This document shows positions 26,779 to 35,184 of a DNA stretch of 64,000 nt, piece after piece (positions within the stretch are counted from its first letter, which is position 1; each line of letters starts with the position of its first letter). The stretch is from contig CAMDJM010000007.1 of the NCBI GenBank assembly GCA_945900785.1, positions 30,787 through 94,786 on the forward strand, read 5' to 3'. Origin of the DNA: Akkermansia muciniphila. GTDB lineage: Bacteria > Verrucomicrobiota > Verrucomicrobiia > Verrucomicrobiales > V1-33. The position numbers were made by a program, and so were the translations under genes. The notes beneath the pieces were generated by a model. That model was not told the DNA's origin. It saw only the letters and a program-made list of their open reading frames with translations, and did not search any database.

Positions 26779-28257
26779 ATGGTTTTGAAGATGCTGAGTC
26801 ACCGCGTTTTTCAGTTGGTAGGGCAGGAGTATTTCCGCCCGCTGACGCGGCCTTCTGCGCCGGTGTATGTGGATTGTGCGGACCGGCTGGTGGATGAGGC
26901 GGGAGATGCAGGCCGCTTGCCCTATGCGGAAGCCCTGGCGGTAATCCGGGAGGTGATCGGGCAGCATCCGGGGGTGGTTTTAAGTGAGGATGAGGGGGCG
27001 GCGCTGCGGGACGTTAGGCAAAAGGCGGGGGCGTTTTTCAACCGGATGCTGGCTTCGGGGTGGCTGGAGGAGCAGACGCTGGGCCTGCAGGACCGGTGGG
27101 CGGTCATTTCGCCAGGGCTACGTCCCCTGCTGCGGCTCCTGCGGCAGTTGGCGGAAGACGATGCGGCGGAGTTGCGGACCTTTGCGGATGCCTTGCGCAG
27201 TGTGTGTGAAACACTGGGCCGGGATGGGGTGCTGGATCCGGATCTTCATACGGGCGATGCGCTGCGCTCCGTGGTGACGGATTTGAATCAGCGTCTGGTG
27301 CATGCGATAGAGCAACTGCACTCCGTGGAAAAGCTGGTGAGCATTTTTGAGCAACGGCAGCGGGAGTCGGCGACGCCAGCGGAGACGCTGCAGGTGTTCT
27401 ACGGGGAGTTCGGCCAGGGGCAGCATATGGTTTGTTATGATGCGCTGCGCCGGGGAGGTCTGCTGCCGGCGATCCAGGCGGCGCGGGGACGGGTGGCGGA
27501 TGCGCGGGATGATGTGCTGGTGAAGCAGCGGCTGGCTGAAGGCTTCGCGGCTTACTACCGTTGTGAGGAGACGGAGGCCTGGCAGATGGCATCGGCGGCT
27601 TTGCTGAAGCTGGAGCGGGCGCTGGGGGGCCTGCGTCAGCGGGCGGAGGCCATTGATGCGAGGATGGCGGCGTTCAACCGGCTGTCGCAGCAGCGTTACC
27701 GCTATCAAACGGAGCTGCGGGGACGCCGGCCGGAGACAGTGAAGGCGTTTTGTGAGGCGATGAATGCGCAGCATGCCGGCCAGCGGTTCCGGGATTTGGC
27801 GGAGGCCGCGCCGGAGTTCCAACCGCGCTGTCCGGAGGTGAAGTTTTTCTTTGGAGCGGAGGCGCTTTGGAAGAAGCGGAAGCCGCGCGCCGTGACTGAC
27901 CTGACCTTCACCAGCGGCCGGGGCAGCGCGGCCGATGCGGCGGCGGTGCTGGAGTCATGGCAGGAAAAGCAACGGCTGGCTCTAACGCCTCTGCGGGCCG
28001 CGCGCCTGTTGCAGCGCCTGCTGGGGAGCGGGGGCAAGCGGGTGGTGACGAATGAGTTTTCCCTGACGGATATGGATGAAGTCCTGGATCTGCTGGCTCT
28101 TGCTGCATATGATCACGCCCCTGTCGCAGGAGGGCGGATGATCCGCTGGAAGGTGGACGGTCCGAGGCGGCGGCTGGGCCTGCACCCGGAGGACCTCCCG
28201 CGTGATCCGCAGGCGGCCTGGAGCATCGACCGGATGGAAATCGAGCGGGTTCAGTGA
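26779..28257 (+). CDS. JetA-like (Wadjet kleisin, DUF5716-type) protein
   Basis: 492 residues, close to the length of Wadjet JetA. The N-terminus 'MLSHRVFQLVGQEYFRPLTRPSA' in pattern and the winged-helix segment 'RQKAGAFFNRMLASGWLEEQ' (about 78-98) followed by a run of helical heptads (100-330) and a C-terminal winged-helix-like end ('EFSLTDMDEVLDLLALAAYD') match my knowledge of the JetA/MukF-like kleisin family that bridges SMC heads. It follows the SNF2 gene by 7 bp and converges with a JetB-like gene. No SMC ATPase (JetC) or JetD is in the window. The alternative is an unrelated helical protein; the JetB-like neighbour makes the assignment more likely. Confidence 0.65.
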   Translation: MVLKMLSHRVFQLVGQEYFRPLTRPSAPVYVDCADRLVDEAGDAGRLPYAEALAVIREVIGQHPGVVLSEDEGAALRDVRQKAGAFFNRMLASGWLEEQTLGLQDRWAVISPGLRPLLRLLRQLAEDDAAELRTFADALRSVCETLGRDGVLDPDLHTGDALRSVVTDLNQRLVHAIEQLHSVEKLVSIFEQRQRESATPAETLQVFYGEFGQGQHMVCYDALRRGGLLPAIQAARGRVADARDDVLVKQRLAEGFAAYYRCEETEAWQMASAALLKLERALGGLRQRAEAIDARMAAFNRLSQQRYRYQTELRGRRPETVKAFCEAMNAQHAGQRFRDLAEAAPEFQPRCPEVKFFFGAEALWKKRKPRAVTDLTFTSGRGSAADAAAVLESWQEKQRLALTPLRAARLLQRLLGSGGKRVVTNEFSLTDMDEVLDLLALAAYDHAPVAGGRMIRWKVDGPRRRLGLHPEDLPRDPQAAWSIDRMEIERVQ

Positions 28258-28271
28258 CCATGGAAGAATGG

Positions 28272-28314
28272 AAAACCACGGATTTCATGGATCAAACGGA
28301 TGATCCGTAGTTTT
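28272..28314. terminator. Hairpin between convergent jetA-like and jetB-like genes
   Basis: Arms 28272-28283 (AAAACCACGGAT) and 28303-28314 (ATCCGTAGTTTT) pair over 11 of 12 positions. An inner alternative stem is GGATCA (28289-28294) with TGATCC (28301-28306). A-rich and T-rich flanks on either side suit a bidirectional terminator for the two convergent genes. Confidence 0.6.
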
Positions 28315-28316
28315 AT

Positions 28317-28991
28317 TTATGCGCCGGGGTCCGGGCTGACTGGGTCTCCCGGCAAAGGTTGACAGAGCGCGGCGCGCTGGACCCAGGCTTCCAGATCGTC
28401 AAACGGAATCACCCGCGCCAGGCTGGGCAGGATTTCGATCTGCATTTCCCCGGGCAGGGTCATGCCCTCCGGTTTGTGGGTGCGCAGCAGACGGTGGCGC
28501 TTCAATTTCGTGAGGACGGCATCAATCTGGGTCTTCTCCGGGGGCTCGATCCGCTCGAAAAAGAGCTTCAACTTATTCCACAGTTCATCCACGGAAATGA
28601 TCACGGCGGCGGCGGTGCGGGATGCCTGTTCATCATCCCAGATGCGCCAAAGGGTCAGGATGACGAGGGTTTCATCCCGCGTAAAATGGCCCATGAGCTG
28701 ACAAGTCTCCGTGCGGGGTCTTGCCTGCAGCAGCATGGCTTCATCATCAATGATCAATTCCAGCCCCAGGGGGGCGAGGTAGTCCGCGACGTGGAGTTGA
28801 TAGTGATCGCGGATCAGCAGGAACAGTTCTTTTCCACTCCCCTCATTGCCCAGGATCACCCCGCGGCCCAACAGCTCTGCCAGCACATCCCGGATCGGGG
28901 CGCGGTCCTCCTCCGGCACGGCGGACCAAAAGGATGGCCAAAGCGGGGAGACCTCGCGCTGGGTGGAGGGCGGTTCAGGGGAATCGGTCAT
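28317..28991 (-). CDS. JetB-like (DUF4194, MukE/kite-type) protein
   Basis: 224 residues, the usual DUF4194 length. Characteristic segments are 'LLGRGVILGNEGSGKELFLLIRDHY', 'VADYLAPLGLELIIDDEAMLL' (a short beta hairpin after a helix), 'HFTRDETLVILTLWRIWDDE', 'VDELWNKLKLFF' and a C-terminal 'EIQIEILPSLARVIPFDDLEAWV'-like end. DUF4194 is the JetB subunit of Wadjet, a kite-type partner of the JetA kleisin. In described Wadjet operons jetA-B-C-D are codirectional; here jetB is on the opposite strand, convergent with jetA and 60 bp away, and no jetC/jetD follows on either side. It starts at the ATG at 28991. Confidence 0.72.
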   Translation of the reverse strand: MTDSPEPPSTQREVSPLWPSFWSAVPEEDRAPIRDVLAELLGRGVILGNEGSGKELFLLIRDHYQLHVADYLAPLGLELIIDDEAMLLQARPRTETCQLMGHFTRDETLVILTLWRIWDDEQASRTAAAVIISVDELWNKLKLFFERIEPPEKTQIDAVLTKLKRHRLLRTHKPEGMTLPGEMQIEILPSLARVIPFDDLEAWVQRAALCQPLPGDPVSPDPGA

Positions 28992-29089
28992 GGAATGGCA
29001 TCATGCTCCCGGCGGCAGACGGGTATTTCCACGGCAAATTCCATGGTTTGCTGAAGAGGGAGCCATCGCCTCCTGACTGTTTTTCGACT

Positions 29090-29500
29090 TTACACGGATG
29101 GAGTGGACCAATCCTCAACGCGCAGCCCGCCGACTCTGGTGAATTCACTAATGTTGCCGGTCACCAAAGTAAGAGCATGAGCCAAACAAATGGCGGCAAT
29201 TTTCAGATCGTTGGGACCGATGATTTCACCCGGTAGCTCCAGCTCATGCCGGATGGTGGCGTAATAGTCCGCTGCCCGCGCGTCGAAAGGCAGGGACTCA
29301 TAGGGGGACAAGGCTGTATCCACCTGAAGGCGACGCTTGGCAGGAATGTCGTATTTACAGGCACCATGCCAGAGTTCAGCTTGAACGATGGAACAGGTCA
29401 CAAAGGAATCCGGTGGGTCCAAACCAACTCTTCGCCGGGCTTCCGGTGCTTTCTGCTTCAGGATTTGAATCCAAAGATTGGTGTCAAATAGATACCTCAT
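29090..29500 (-). CDS. VapC-type PIN-domain ribonuclease toxin
   Basis: 136 residues from the ATG at 29500 (MRYLFDTNLW), which overlaps the last base of the antitoxin stop codon (TGATG). PIN-domain acidic residues are present: D in 'LFDTN', E in 'VQAELWHG', D in 'GPNDLKIAA' and the final 'LTLVTGNISEFTRV'. VapC toxins cleave tRNA or rRNA when their antitoxin is degraded. Together with the upstream small gene it forms a type II vapBC module beside the JetA/JetB/SNF2 locus. Confidence 0.9.
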   Translation of the reverse strand: MRYLFDTNLWIQILKQKAPEARRRVGLDPPDSFVTCSIVQAELWHGACKYDIPAKRRLQVDTALSPYESLPFDARAADYYATIRHELELPGEIIGPNDLKIAAICLAHALTLVTGNISEFTRVGGLRVEDWSTPSV

Positions 29501-29760
29501 CACCAATCCTCCCTGATTTTGGAAACTCCCTGATCGGGACGTTCAAAGTCTGACCAATCCACTTCCGAAAGCATAACATCCATTTTTTGCCAATGCTCCC
29601 GGTGCGCAGCGATGGCTGCTTCCCGGTCCGCTGAAGCCGTAGGTCCGGGGGAGGCGTCCACCACTTCAAGGAGGTCATGCACAAGTTTGCTGACGGTGGC
29701 GGCCCGCTCGGGTGCCATCGCTTTCAGTCGGCGGTCCAGATGTTCGGCGATCGCGGTCAT
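29500..29760 (-). CDS. VapB-type antitoxin
   Basis: 86 residues, directly upstream of and overlapping the vapC gene. It has a helical N-terminus ('IAEHLDRRLKAMAPERAATVSKLVHDLLEVV') and an acidic, Trp-containing C-terminal tail ('DVMLSEVDWSDFERPDQG'), the usual form of a neutralising tail that wraps the PIN toxin. The DNA-binding fold is not obvious. Assignment rests on position and size. Confidence 0.75.
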   Translation of the reverse strand: MTAIAEHLDRRLKAMAPERAATVSKLVHDLLEVVDASPGPTASADREAAIAAHREHWQKMDVMLSEVDWSDFERPDQGVSKIREDW

Positions 29761-29898
29761 AGGTGAAGTTACTTCAGAATAGGGCGCGTGGCAAATCGTT
29801 GTCTATCGGTGTTCCAACTTCAATCTTTTTCCACTTTCCCTCAGCATTCGTGGACTTAACTCCATAGAAGAGGCCTTACGCTAACTGGGCGGTCAGGT

Positions 29899-30246
29899 TT
29901 ACTTTCCGTGTCCGTGTCCGTCTCCGTTGCCGAAGTCGAAGCTGCGGGGGCGGGCTTTGCGGAGAGGGTGCGGGGTGGAGCCCGGCGCGCGCAGAGGAAG
30001 CAGGACGGCTTCCGCCCCAGTGGAGTGGATTTCGCACAGGGCTTCGAGGAGCTGGCCCAGCTTGCCTTTGGGGAATCCCTTTTGCTTGAACCACATGAGA
30101 TATTCCGCAGGCAGCTGGTGGAGGGGGAGTCCCTTGGGTGGATAGTGCTGGGGGCCGTATTTGCCAAAGGGCATGTGCGTGGTGGCAAAAGCCTGCATGG
30201 TTTCGGCGAGGTTTTCCCGCCAGTCCTGCCAGTCGGGTTCGTTCAT
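29899..30246 (-). CDS. DUF3820 family protein
   Basis: 115 residues. The core 'TTHMPFGKYGPQHYPPKGLPLHQLPAEYLMWFKQKGFPKGKLGQLLEALCEI' in pattern (about 22-75) matches the DUF3820 (putative quorum-sensing-regulated virulence factor) family: small cytoplasmic proteins of unknown activity. The C-terminus is Pro/Arg-rich and ends in a His/Gly run (GHGHGK). It lies 31 bp downstream of the squalene-synthase-like gene on the same strand. Confidence 0.8.
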   Translation of the reverse strand: MNEPDWQDWRENLAETMQAFATTHMPFGKYGPQHYPPKGLPLHQLPAEYLMWFKQKGFPKGKLGQLLEALCEIHSTGAEAVLLPLRAPGSTPHPLRKARPRSFDFGNGDGHGHGK

Positions 30247-30277
30247 GGGGTGAGCGTGGAGTCGTTTTGGAGTGGAG

Positions 30278-31291
30278 TCAATCTGGCCGGATGCGGCCGG
30301 TGAGGGCCATCCACAGGGCGCGGCAGGCCAGGCGTTTGACTTCGTGGCGGGTGACTTTGATTGCCTGGGGGGCCTGATCGGGAGGCAGGGCCTGGAGACG
30401 TGTCAGGGTGGCCCCGCCAATGAGCAGAGGCATCAGGGTGGCGAAGCGAAGGCGGATGGAACGCTGCGAGGCCGCATAGCGCCAGCCTGCCGCCAGATGG
30501 CCGCGTGCGCGGTCGATCAGATCCTGACGGACGTGATGCCATGGGGTCCAATCGCTGGCGGGCCAGGTGATGTCACCCGTCAGCCCTGCCGCTTCCAGGG
30601 AAGGGCGGGGCAGATAACACCGGCCGATGGCGGCGTCGCCCGGTTGGTCGCGGAGGATGTTGATCAGTTGAAGGCCTTTGCCATATTGGCCGCCAAATGC
30701 TGTCATTTCCGCTTCAGGCCGGGTAAAAATCCCAGGAATTTCGCAGGCGCAGATGGCGGTCCAAAACTCCCCAACGCAGCCAGCAACCAGCCAGGTATAG
30801 GCGTCCAGTTCCTCATCGCCTGCCAGACTGCGCAGCGTGGTGTTGTCAGGAAAACGTTGCAGATCCAGCGTCATGCCGTCGAGAATATGGCTTAGGACCT
30901 CACGGATTTTCGCCTGGGCGGTGGAGGTGAGTTGATCCAATTGGGCAAAACATTCGGGGAGGCGCAACAGGAGTTCGCGCTCGCCGGCATGCCCGACGGC
31001 GGCGGCGAAGGTGGAGACGGTGGCGTAAAAAGCAGGATCCCGCCCAGCGGGAATGGCCTCCACCTGGTGACGGAAGGCGGCCAGGAGGCTGAGCCGAGCA
31101 ATGGCTGGGGAGGCTTCCACATCGGCGATGGTATCGGCGGCCCTGGCCAGCAAATAACTGAGGCTAAGGGGGGCGCGCACCGGTCGGGGCAGAAAGCGCA
31201 GGCTGAGATAGAAGGAGCGCGAAACAGCGGCAAGCAGCGGGCCTTGCAGGGAGCGGGGGGCGGGATGGGCGGTTGGGTCGGGCTCCGGCAT
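30278..31291 (-). CDS. Squalene/phytoene synthase family protein
   Basis: 337 residues of the trans-isoprenyl diphosphate head-to-head synthase family. The first Asp-rich motif is DTIAD (53-57, in 'ARAADTIADVE'), the second is in 'QLINILRDQPGDAAIGRCYLP' (about 207-227). 'SRSFYLSLRFLP' near the N-terminus is also typical. It condenses two farnesyl (or geranylgeranyl) diphosphates into squalene or phytoene. No partner hopanoid or carotenoid gene is adjacent, so the product is open; the order of motifs with 'RDQPGD' fits squalene synthase better than phytoene synthase, but this is a judgement by eye. Confidence 0.82.
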   Translation of the reverse strand: MPEPDPTAHPAPRSLQGPLLAAVSRSFYLSLRFLPRPVRAPLSLSYLLARAADTIADVEASPAIARLSLLAAFRHQVEAIPAGRDPAFYATVSTFAAAVGHAGERELLLRLPECFAQLDQLTSTAQAKIREVLSHILDGMTLDLQRFPDNTTLRSLAGDEELDAYTWLVAGCVGEFWTAICACEIPGIFTRPEAEMTAFGGQYGKGLQLINILRDQPGDAAIGRCYLPRPSLEAAGLTGDITWPASDWTPWHHVRQDLIDRARGHLAAGWRYAASQRSIRLRFATLMPLLIGGATLTRLQALPPDQAPQAIKVTRHEVKRLACRALWMALTGRIRPD

Positions 31292-31393
31292 GGGGGTTGG
31301 TTTCTGAAGCCCGCTCTCGCATCCGGGAGGAATCGGTGCAAGCCATCATACCCAAGCGCGGCAGGTTTTCGCGCCGTCATTTTCCTTTTTCAC

Positions 31394-32161
31394 ATGTCAG
31401 CATGGTCCTATCTGAAAGCCGCGTTTTGGCAGCGGGTGCCCTTGCCTCTCCTGCGCCGGATTCCCCTGAATCCGGTGGCCGTGGTGGGATTTGGGGTCGC
31501 GGGGTTGGACCATCCCGGATTTTGGATGGCGGGTGCGGCATGGGAAGTGATCTGGCTCACGGCGACGGCCGGGCGGGTCAGTTACCGGCGCGGTGTGGAT
31601 GCGGCAGCCCGCCGCGTGGCATGGCGCACCGTGGAGGAGCGCCGGCTGCAACTTTACAGCCAGCTGCCTCCTGCCGGCCAGCAGCGGCACCACGCCCTGC
31701 GGATGACTTGTCAGGGGTTCTCCGGGTCCCCCCGCGCAGGGGAGCCGGCCGCAGCCGTGGAGCTGTTCACCTGGCTGCATTTGAAGTTATTGCTGGCGCG
31801 TCACACTGCCGCGGCCGGCGGGCGGAGCGTGCTGGACCCTGACGTGCCGGGCCTCCAGGCCGGGGCCGCCGTGATGCTTTCTGATCCTGCCCGGGCGCGT
31901 CTGGCAGGGGATGCGGTAGCGCTGCTGGATCCCCGCGAAGGCATTCAGGATCATACCTTGCCGGTGCTGGCCCGCATTGATGAAGCCCTGCAGCGGATCG
32001 AGTCGGAACTGGCCGCCCTCACCTGCGGATCCGGAGCAACGGCCCCTGATTTTGCCGCGCTGGCCCGCCGTGCCGCAGCCCAGGAGCCAGCCTTGCCACC
32101 GGCGGGTCCACCCTTGTCAGGCGTCGCTGAGGTGGAGCGCCTGCTGGAGGAACTGCAATAG
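31394..32161 (+). CDS. Hypothetical protein with N-terminal membrane segment
   Basis: 255 residues from the ATG at 31394 (MSAWSYLKAAF); the frame is open far upstream, but that portion is antisense to the squalene-synthase gene and is not counted. An N-terminal hydrophobic region ('VAVVGFGVAGLDHPGFWMAGAAWEVIWLTATAG', about 27-60) may form one or two membrane helices, followed by a charged, Ala-rich helical part ('VAWRTVEERRLQLYSQLP', 'LARIDEALQRIESELAAL') that could be a coiled coil. I recognise no family. It is divergent from the squalene-synthase-like gene with a 102 bp spacer. Confidence 0.55.
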   Translation: MSAWSYLKAAFWQRVPLPLLRRIPLNPVAVVGFGVAGLDHPGFWMAGAAWEVIWLTATAGRVSYRRGVDAAARRVAWRTVEERRLQLYSQLPPAGQQRHHALRMTCQGFSGSPRAGEPAAAVELFTWLHLKLLLARHTAAAGGRSVLDPDVPGLQAGAAVMLSDPARARLAGDAVALLDPREGIQDHTLPVLARIDEALQRIESELAALTCGSGATAPDFAALARRAAAQEPALPPAGPPLSGVAEVERLLEELQ

Positions 32162-32210
32162 CAGCCGGCTGCTTGAGTGGTGGTTTTTCGGCACCGCAGC
32201 ATTTTTACTT

Positions 32211-32366
32211 ATGGCCATTCTTCAGCAAAACAATGAACCAGTTGACCAGACTGTTCTTGGACGCTGGCTGAAGACGGCAACCATTACGCTCCATGAACCA
32301 GTGGAGGAGATCGTGGTTCCCTTCTGCCTTGAGCTGGAGGTGCCGGAATTCAGCCCGGCACCGTAG
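32211..32366 (+). CDS. Small uncertain ORF (51 aa)
   Basis: The ATG at 32211 opens 51 acidic residues (MAILQQNNEPVDQTV... EFSPAP). It has no clear Shine-Dalgarno and no family match that I recognise. The base composition is less GC-rich than its neighbours. It may be non-coding. Confidence 0.25.
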   Translation: MAILQQNNEPVDQTVLGRWLKTATITLHEPVEEIVVPFCLELEVPEFSPAP

Positions 32367-32417
32367 TCATATAGATTGTATTCCTACCCGCTCGGAAAAT
32401 TAGTCCGGTGGGAAAAG

Positions 32418-32452
32418 CAAAGCCCGCCCGGCGAACTGCCGGGCGGGCTTTG
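32418..32452 (-). terminator. Strong terminator hairpin after sucD
   Basis: Arms 32418-32432 (CAAAGCCCGCCCGGC) and 32438-32452 form a perfect 15-bp stem with the 5-nt loop GAACT. It lies 34 bp past the sucD stop and has A-rich flanks on the left that would give U residues in the minus-strand transcript. Confidence 0.8.
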
Positions 32453-32485
32453 GGATAGCTGGATAACCCGGAACTGGAAGCGCGG

Positions 32486-33391
32486 TTACCGCTTCATGGC
32501 CCGGATCAGGGCGTCGGCCATGTCGGAGGGGGTGGCGGCGATTTCGATGCCGGCGTCTTCCATGGCGGCTTGTTTGGCGGCCGCGGTGCCTTTGCCGCCG
32601 GAGACGATGGCTCCGGCGTGGCCCATGCGGCGGCCGGGAGGAGCGGTGGCTCCGGCGATGAAACCGGCCATGGGTTTTTTGACGTTGGCTTTGACCCACT
32701 CGGCGGCCTGCTCTTCGTTGGTGCCGCCGATTTCACCGATCATGATGATGCCTTCGGTCTCGGGGTCTTCGTTGAACATTTTGATGACGTCGAGGTGCGT
32801 GGTGCCGTTGATGGGATCGCCTCCGATGCCGACGCAGGTGCTCTGGCCGAGGCCGCGGGAGGTGAGCTGCCAGACGGCTTCGTAAGTCAGGGTGCCGGAG
32901 CGGGAAACGACGCCGATGCTGCCGCGCTTGTGGATGTAGCCGGGAGCAATGCCGATGCGGCAGCCGCCGTGGGAATCTTTGCCGGTGCCAGGGGTGACAA
33001 TACCGGGGCAGTTCGGACCGATGAGGCGGGTTTTGCTGCCTTCCATGGTGGCGCGGACGCGCATCATGTCCATGACGGGGATGCCTTCGGTGATACAGAC
33101 GGCGAGGTCCAAGCCTGCGCCGACGCCTTCCAAAATGGCATCGCCGGCAAAAGCAGGCGGCACGAAGATGCAGGAAACGGTCGCGCCGGTCTCGCGGGCG
33201 GCTTCTTCGACGGTGTCGAAAATCGGCACTTTGTGGCCATTGTGTTCAAAGACCTGGCCGCCTTTGCCAGGAGTGACGCCGGCCACTAATTTGGTGCCGT
33301 AATCCAAGCTCAACTGGGCATGTTTGGCCCCGAAGGCGCCGGTGATACCTTGAACCAGAATGCGTGTGTTTTCGTTAACCAGGATTGCCAT
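32486..33391 (-). CDS. sucD: Succinate--CoA ligase [ADP-forming] subunit alpha
   Basis: 301 residues. It catalyses substrate-level phosphorylation from succinyl-CoA in the TCA cycle together with SucC. The CoA-binding fold shows '[24 protein letters not shown]' in pattern, the conserved 'GPNCPGIV' segment, and the phosphohistidine block '[18 protein letters not shown]' near residue 250. It lies downstream of sucC but is separated from it by a 0.6 kb toxin-antitoxin module; in most bacteria the two genes adjoin. Confidence 0.97.
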   Translation of the reverse strand: MAILVNENTRILVQGITGAFGAKHAQLSLDYGTKLVAGVTPGKGGQVFEHNGHKVPIFDTVEEAARETGATVSCIFVPPAFAGDAILEGVGAGLDLAVCITEGIPVMDMMRVRATMEGSKTRLIGPNCPGIVTPGTGKDSHGGCRIGIAPGYIHKRGSIGVVSRSGTLTYEAVWQLTSRGLGQSTCVGIGGDPINGTTHLDVIKMFNEDPETEGIIMIGEIGGTNEEQAAEWVKANVKKPMAGFIAGATAPPGRRMGHAGAIVSGGKGTAAAKQAAMEDAGIEIAATPSDMADALIRAMKR

Positions 33392-33444
33392 AAAGATGTG
33401 TTGGGAAGAAGGAGATGAATGGGATGGGATGATGGATGGACGGC

Positions 33445-33654
33445 TTAGGCGTATTCGTAGACTGGAGTTTGGACGATACGCTTGGGTTCAGCCTGCCCCC
33501 ATACCAGCTTGTAAACATGCTCGACGGTATCGGGAGCAAACATTTGCTCTCCAGTTTCCTGACAAACCCTTGCCGGAACATTTTCGATCATGACGAGGCG
33601 GCCCTCCACTTCGAGAGTGTAGGTTACCAGTTCGTCCTTGAAGGTTTCGGTCAT
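33445..33654 (-). CDS. MqsA/YgiT-family antitoxin-like protein without zinc-finger cysteines
   Basis: 69 residues. The core '[29 protein letters not shown]' in pattern, followed by 'VEHVYKLV', '[13 protein letters not shown]', matches the N-terminal YgiT-type domain of antitoxins paired with DUF4258 toxins. The usual first CxxC is missing and the second is reduced to CQETGE, so it probably does not bind zinc. Its ATG overlaps the stop of the upstream toxin remnant by 4 bp (ATGA), the typical toxin-first arrangement. It lies between sucC and sucD. Confidence 0.75.
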   Translation of the reverse strand: MTETFKDELVTYTLEVEGRLVMIENVPARVCQETGEQMFAPDTVEHVYKLVWGQAEPKRIVQTPVYEYA

Positions 33655-33968
33655 GGGTTATCAGTAGTTCTACGGAAACGGAAATCAATCCAGAGAGCGG
33701 GATTTGGCTGATAGAGGGTGATAATTTTCAGAATGGGCCGGGCCGGAGTGCTGAACTGGATGTGCAAAGGGCGGCCAGCGTTGGTGAAACCCAGGAGCAG
33801 AACGGTTGGGCCATATTTGTCATCAGGGTAATTTTCGATGATCTCCGCCGTGGAAAGGACCTCCCGTATCTACTGCAAAGAAATCTGCCGGACGATACTT
33901 TGGTCGATGGCGTGCCGGGAAAACTCAAACAGGGCTTGAGAAATGCGCTGCCTGATTTCCCCGATCAT
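33651..33968 (-). pseudogene. DUF4258-type toxin interrupted by an in-frame amber codon
   Basis: From an ATG at 33968 the frame reads 'MIGEIRQRISQALFEFSRHA' and on to 'QISLQ', then TAG (33872-33870), then continues in the same frame with 'IREVLSTAEIIENYPDDKYG', 'TVLLLGFTNAGRPLHIQFST' and ends at TGA (33653-33651). Both parts fit the DUF4258 family (RelE-like fold), which contains 'FSRHA', 'EVL..GEIIEDYPDDKYGPS' and 'PLHVVV' blocks. A single base change GAG to TAG explains the interruption. The antitoxin gene follows with a 4-bp overlap. A sequencing error or read-through cannot be excluded. Confidence 0.8.
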
Positions 33969-33990
33969 GATGCCATCCCACCAGGATTGA

Positions 33991-35184
33991 TCAGGCCGCC
34001 GCCGCCGCGACTTCGGCGACGATTTTCTTCGCGCCTTCTGCCATGGTGGTGGCGGAGGTGATTTTCAGGCCGCTGGAGTTCAGGGTGGCGAGGCCGGCGG
34101 CGACGTTATTGCCTTCGAGGCGGACGACGAGGGGGAGTTCCAAGCCGACTTCCCTGGCGGCGGCGACGATGCCCTGGGCGATGATGTCGCAGTCCATGAT
34201 GCCGCCGAAGATGTTGACGAGGATGCCCTGCACTTTGGCGTCGCCGAGGATGATCTTGAAGGCGGCAATGACTTGGTCCTTGGTGGCTCCACCCCCGACG
34301 TCGAGGAAGTTCGCGGGGCTGCCGCCGAAGTGTTGGATGATGTCCATGGTGGCCATGGCGAGGCCGGCTCCGTTGACGAGACAGGCGATATTGCCATCAA
34401 GACCGATGTAGTTCAGGTTGAACTCGCTGGCGGCGACTTCGCGGGGGTCTTCCTCGGAGGTGTCACGCATGGCGACGATCTCGGGGTGACGGTAGAGGGC
34501 GTTGTCGTCAAAGTTGAACTTGGCATCGAGGGCGAGGATGCGGCCATCGGGGGTTTCGACGAGCGGGTTGATTTCGACCTGGGAGCAATCGGCCCCAAGG
34601 AAAAGTTTGTAGACGTTGTTGAGCAGGACGCCGAATTGCTTGGCCTGGTCGCCCTTGAAGCCGAGCTGGGAAGCGAGGGTGCGGATTTGATAGGGCTGGA
34701 GGCCTGCGAGGGGGTGGATGCCCACGTGGATGATTTTCTCCGGGTGGTGTTCGGCGACTTCTTCGATATTCACGCCGCCTTCGGTGCTGGCGATGATGAC
34801 GGGGGCCTTGGTCTCGCGGTCCATGAGGATGGCGAGGTAGTATTCTTTTTTAATATCAACGCCTTCCGCGATGAGAACTTTGTTGACCTGCTTGCCTTCT
34901 TCCCCGGTCTGGTGCGTGACAAGGACTTCGCCGAGCATGGATTTCGCGAGGTCAGCGGCTTTGTCCGGGGAGTCGCAGAGGTGGACGCCGCCCTTGAAGC
35001 CGTTTTTGAAGACGCCTTTGCCGCGTCCACCGGCGTGGATCTGGGCTTTGACGACGATGATTTTTCCCACCAGGGCCGCCGCAGCAGCGTTGGCTTCCTC
35101 CGGCGTGCCAGCGACGGCACCGCCCGGGGTGGGAACGTTGTATTTCTGGAAAAGCTCCTTGGCTTGATACTCGTGGATGTTCAT
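33991..35184 (-). CDS. sucC: Succinate--CoA ligase [ADP-forming] subunit beta
   Basis: 397 residues from the ATG at 35184 ([17 protein letters not shown], the standard SucC start); the frame is open to 35409 but the extra codons do not match the family. ATP-grasp features include '[19 protein letters not shown]' in pattern and '[15 protein letters not shown]'; the C-terminal ligase domain has '[13 protein letters not shown]' and '[10 protein letters not shown]'. It binds nucleotide and succinate and works with SucD. It is the first gene of the sucCD run, with a TA module between it and sucD. Confidence 0.97.
   Translation of the reverse strand: MNIHEYQAKELFQKYNVPTPGGAVAGTPEEANAAAAALVGKIIVVKAQIHAGGRGKGVFKNGFKGGVHLCDSPDKAADLAKSMLGEVLVTHQTGEEGKQVNKVLIAEGVDIKKEYYLAILMDRETKAPVIIASTEGGVNIEEVAEHHPEKIIHVGIHPLAGLQPYQIRTLASQLGFKGDQAKQFGVLLNNVYKLFLGADCSQVEINPLVETPDGRILALDAKFNFDDNALYRHPEIVAMRDTSEEDPREVAASEFNLNYIGLDGNIACLVNGAGLAMATMDIIQHFGGSPANFLDVGGGATKDQVIAAFKIILGDAKVQGILVNIFGGIMDCDIIAQGIVAAAREVGLELPLVVRLEGNNVAAGLATLNSSGLKITSATTMAEGAKKIVAEVAAAAA

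Noticed and set aside
26779..28991. A complete Wadjet (jetABCD) operon
   Set aside because: No SMC-type Walker A/ABC signature or JetD-like protein in the neighbourhood; only the JetA- and JetB-like genes are present.
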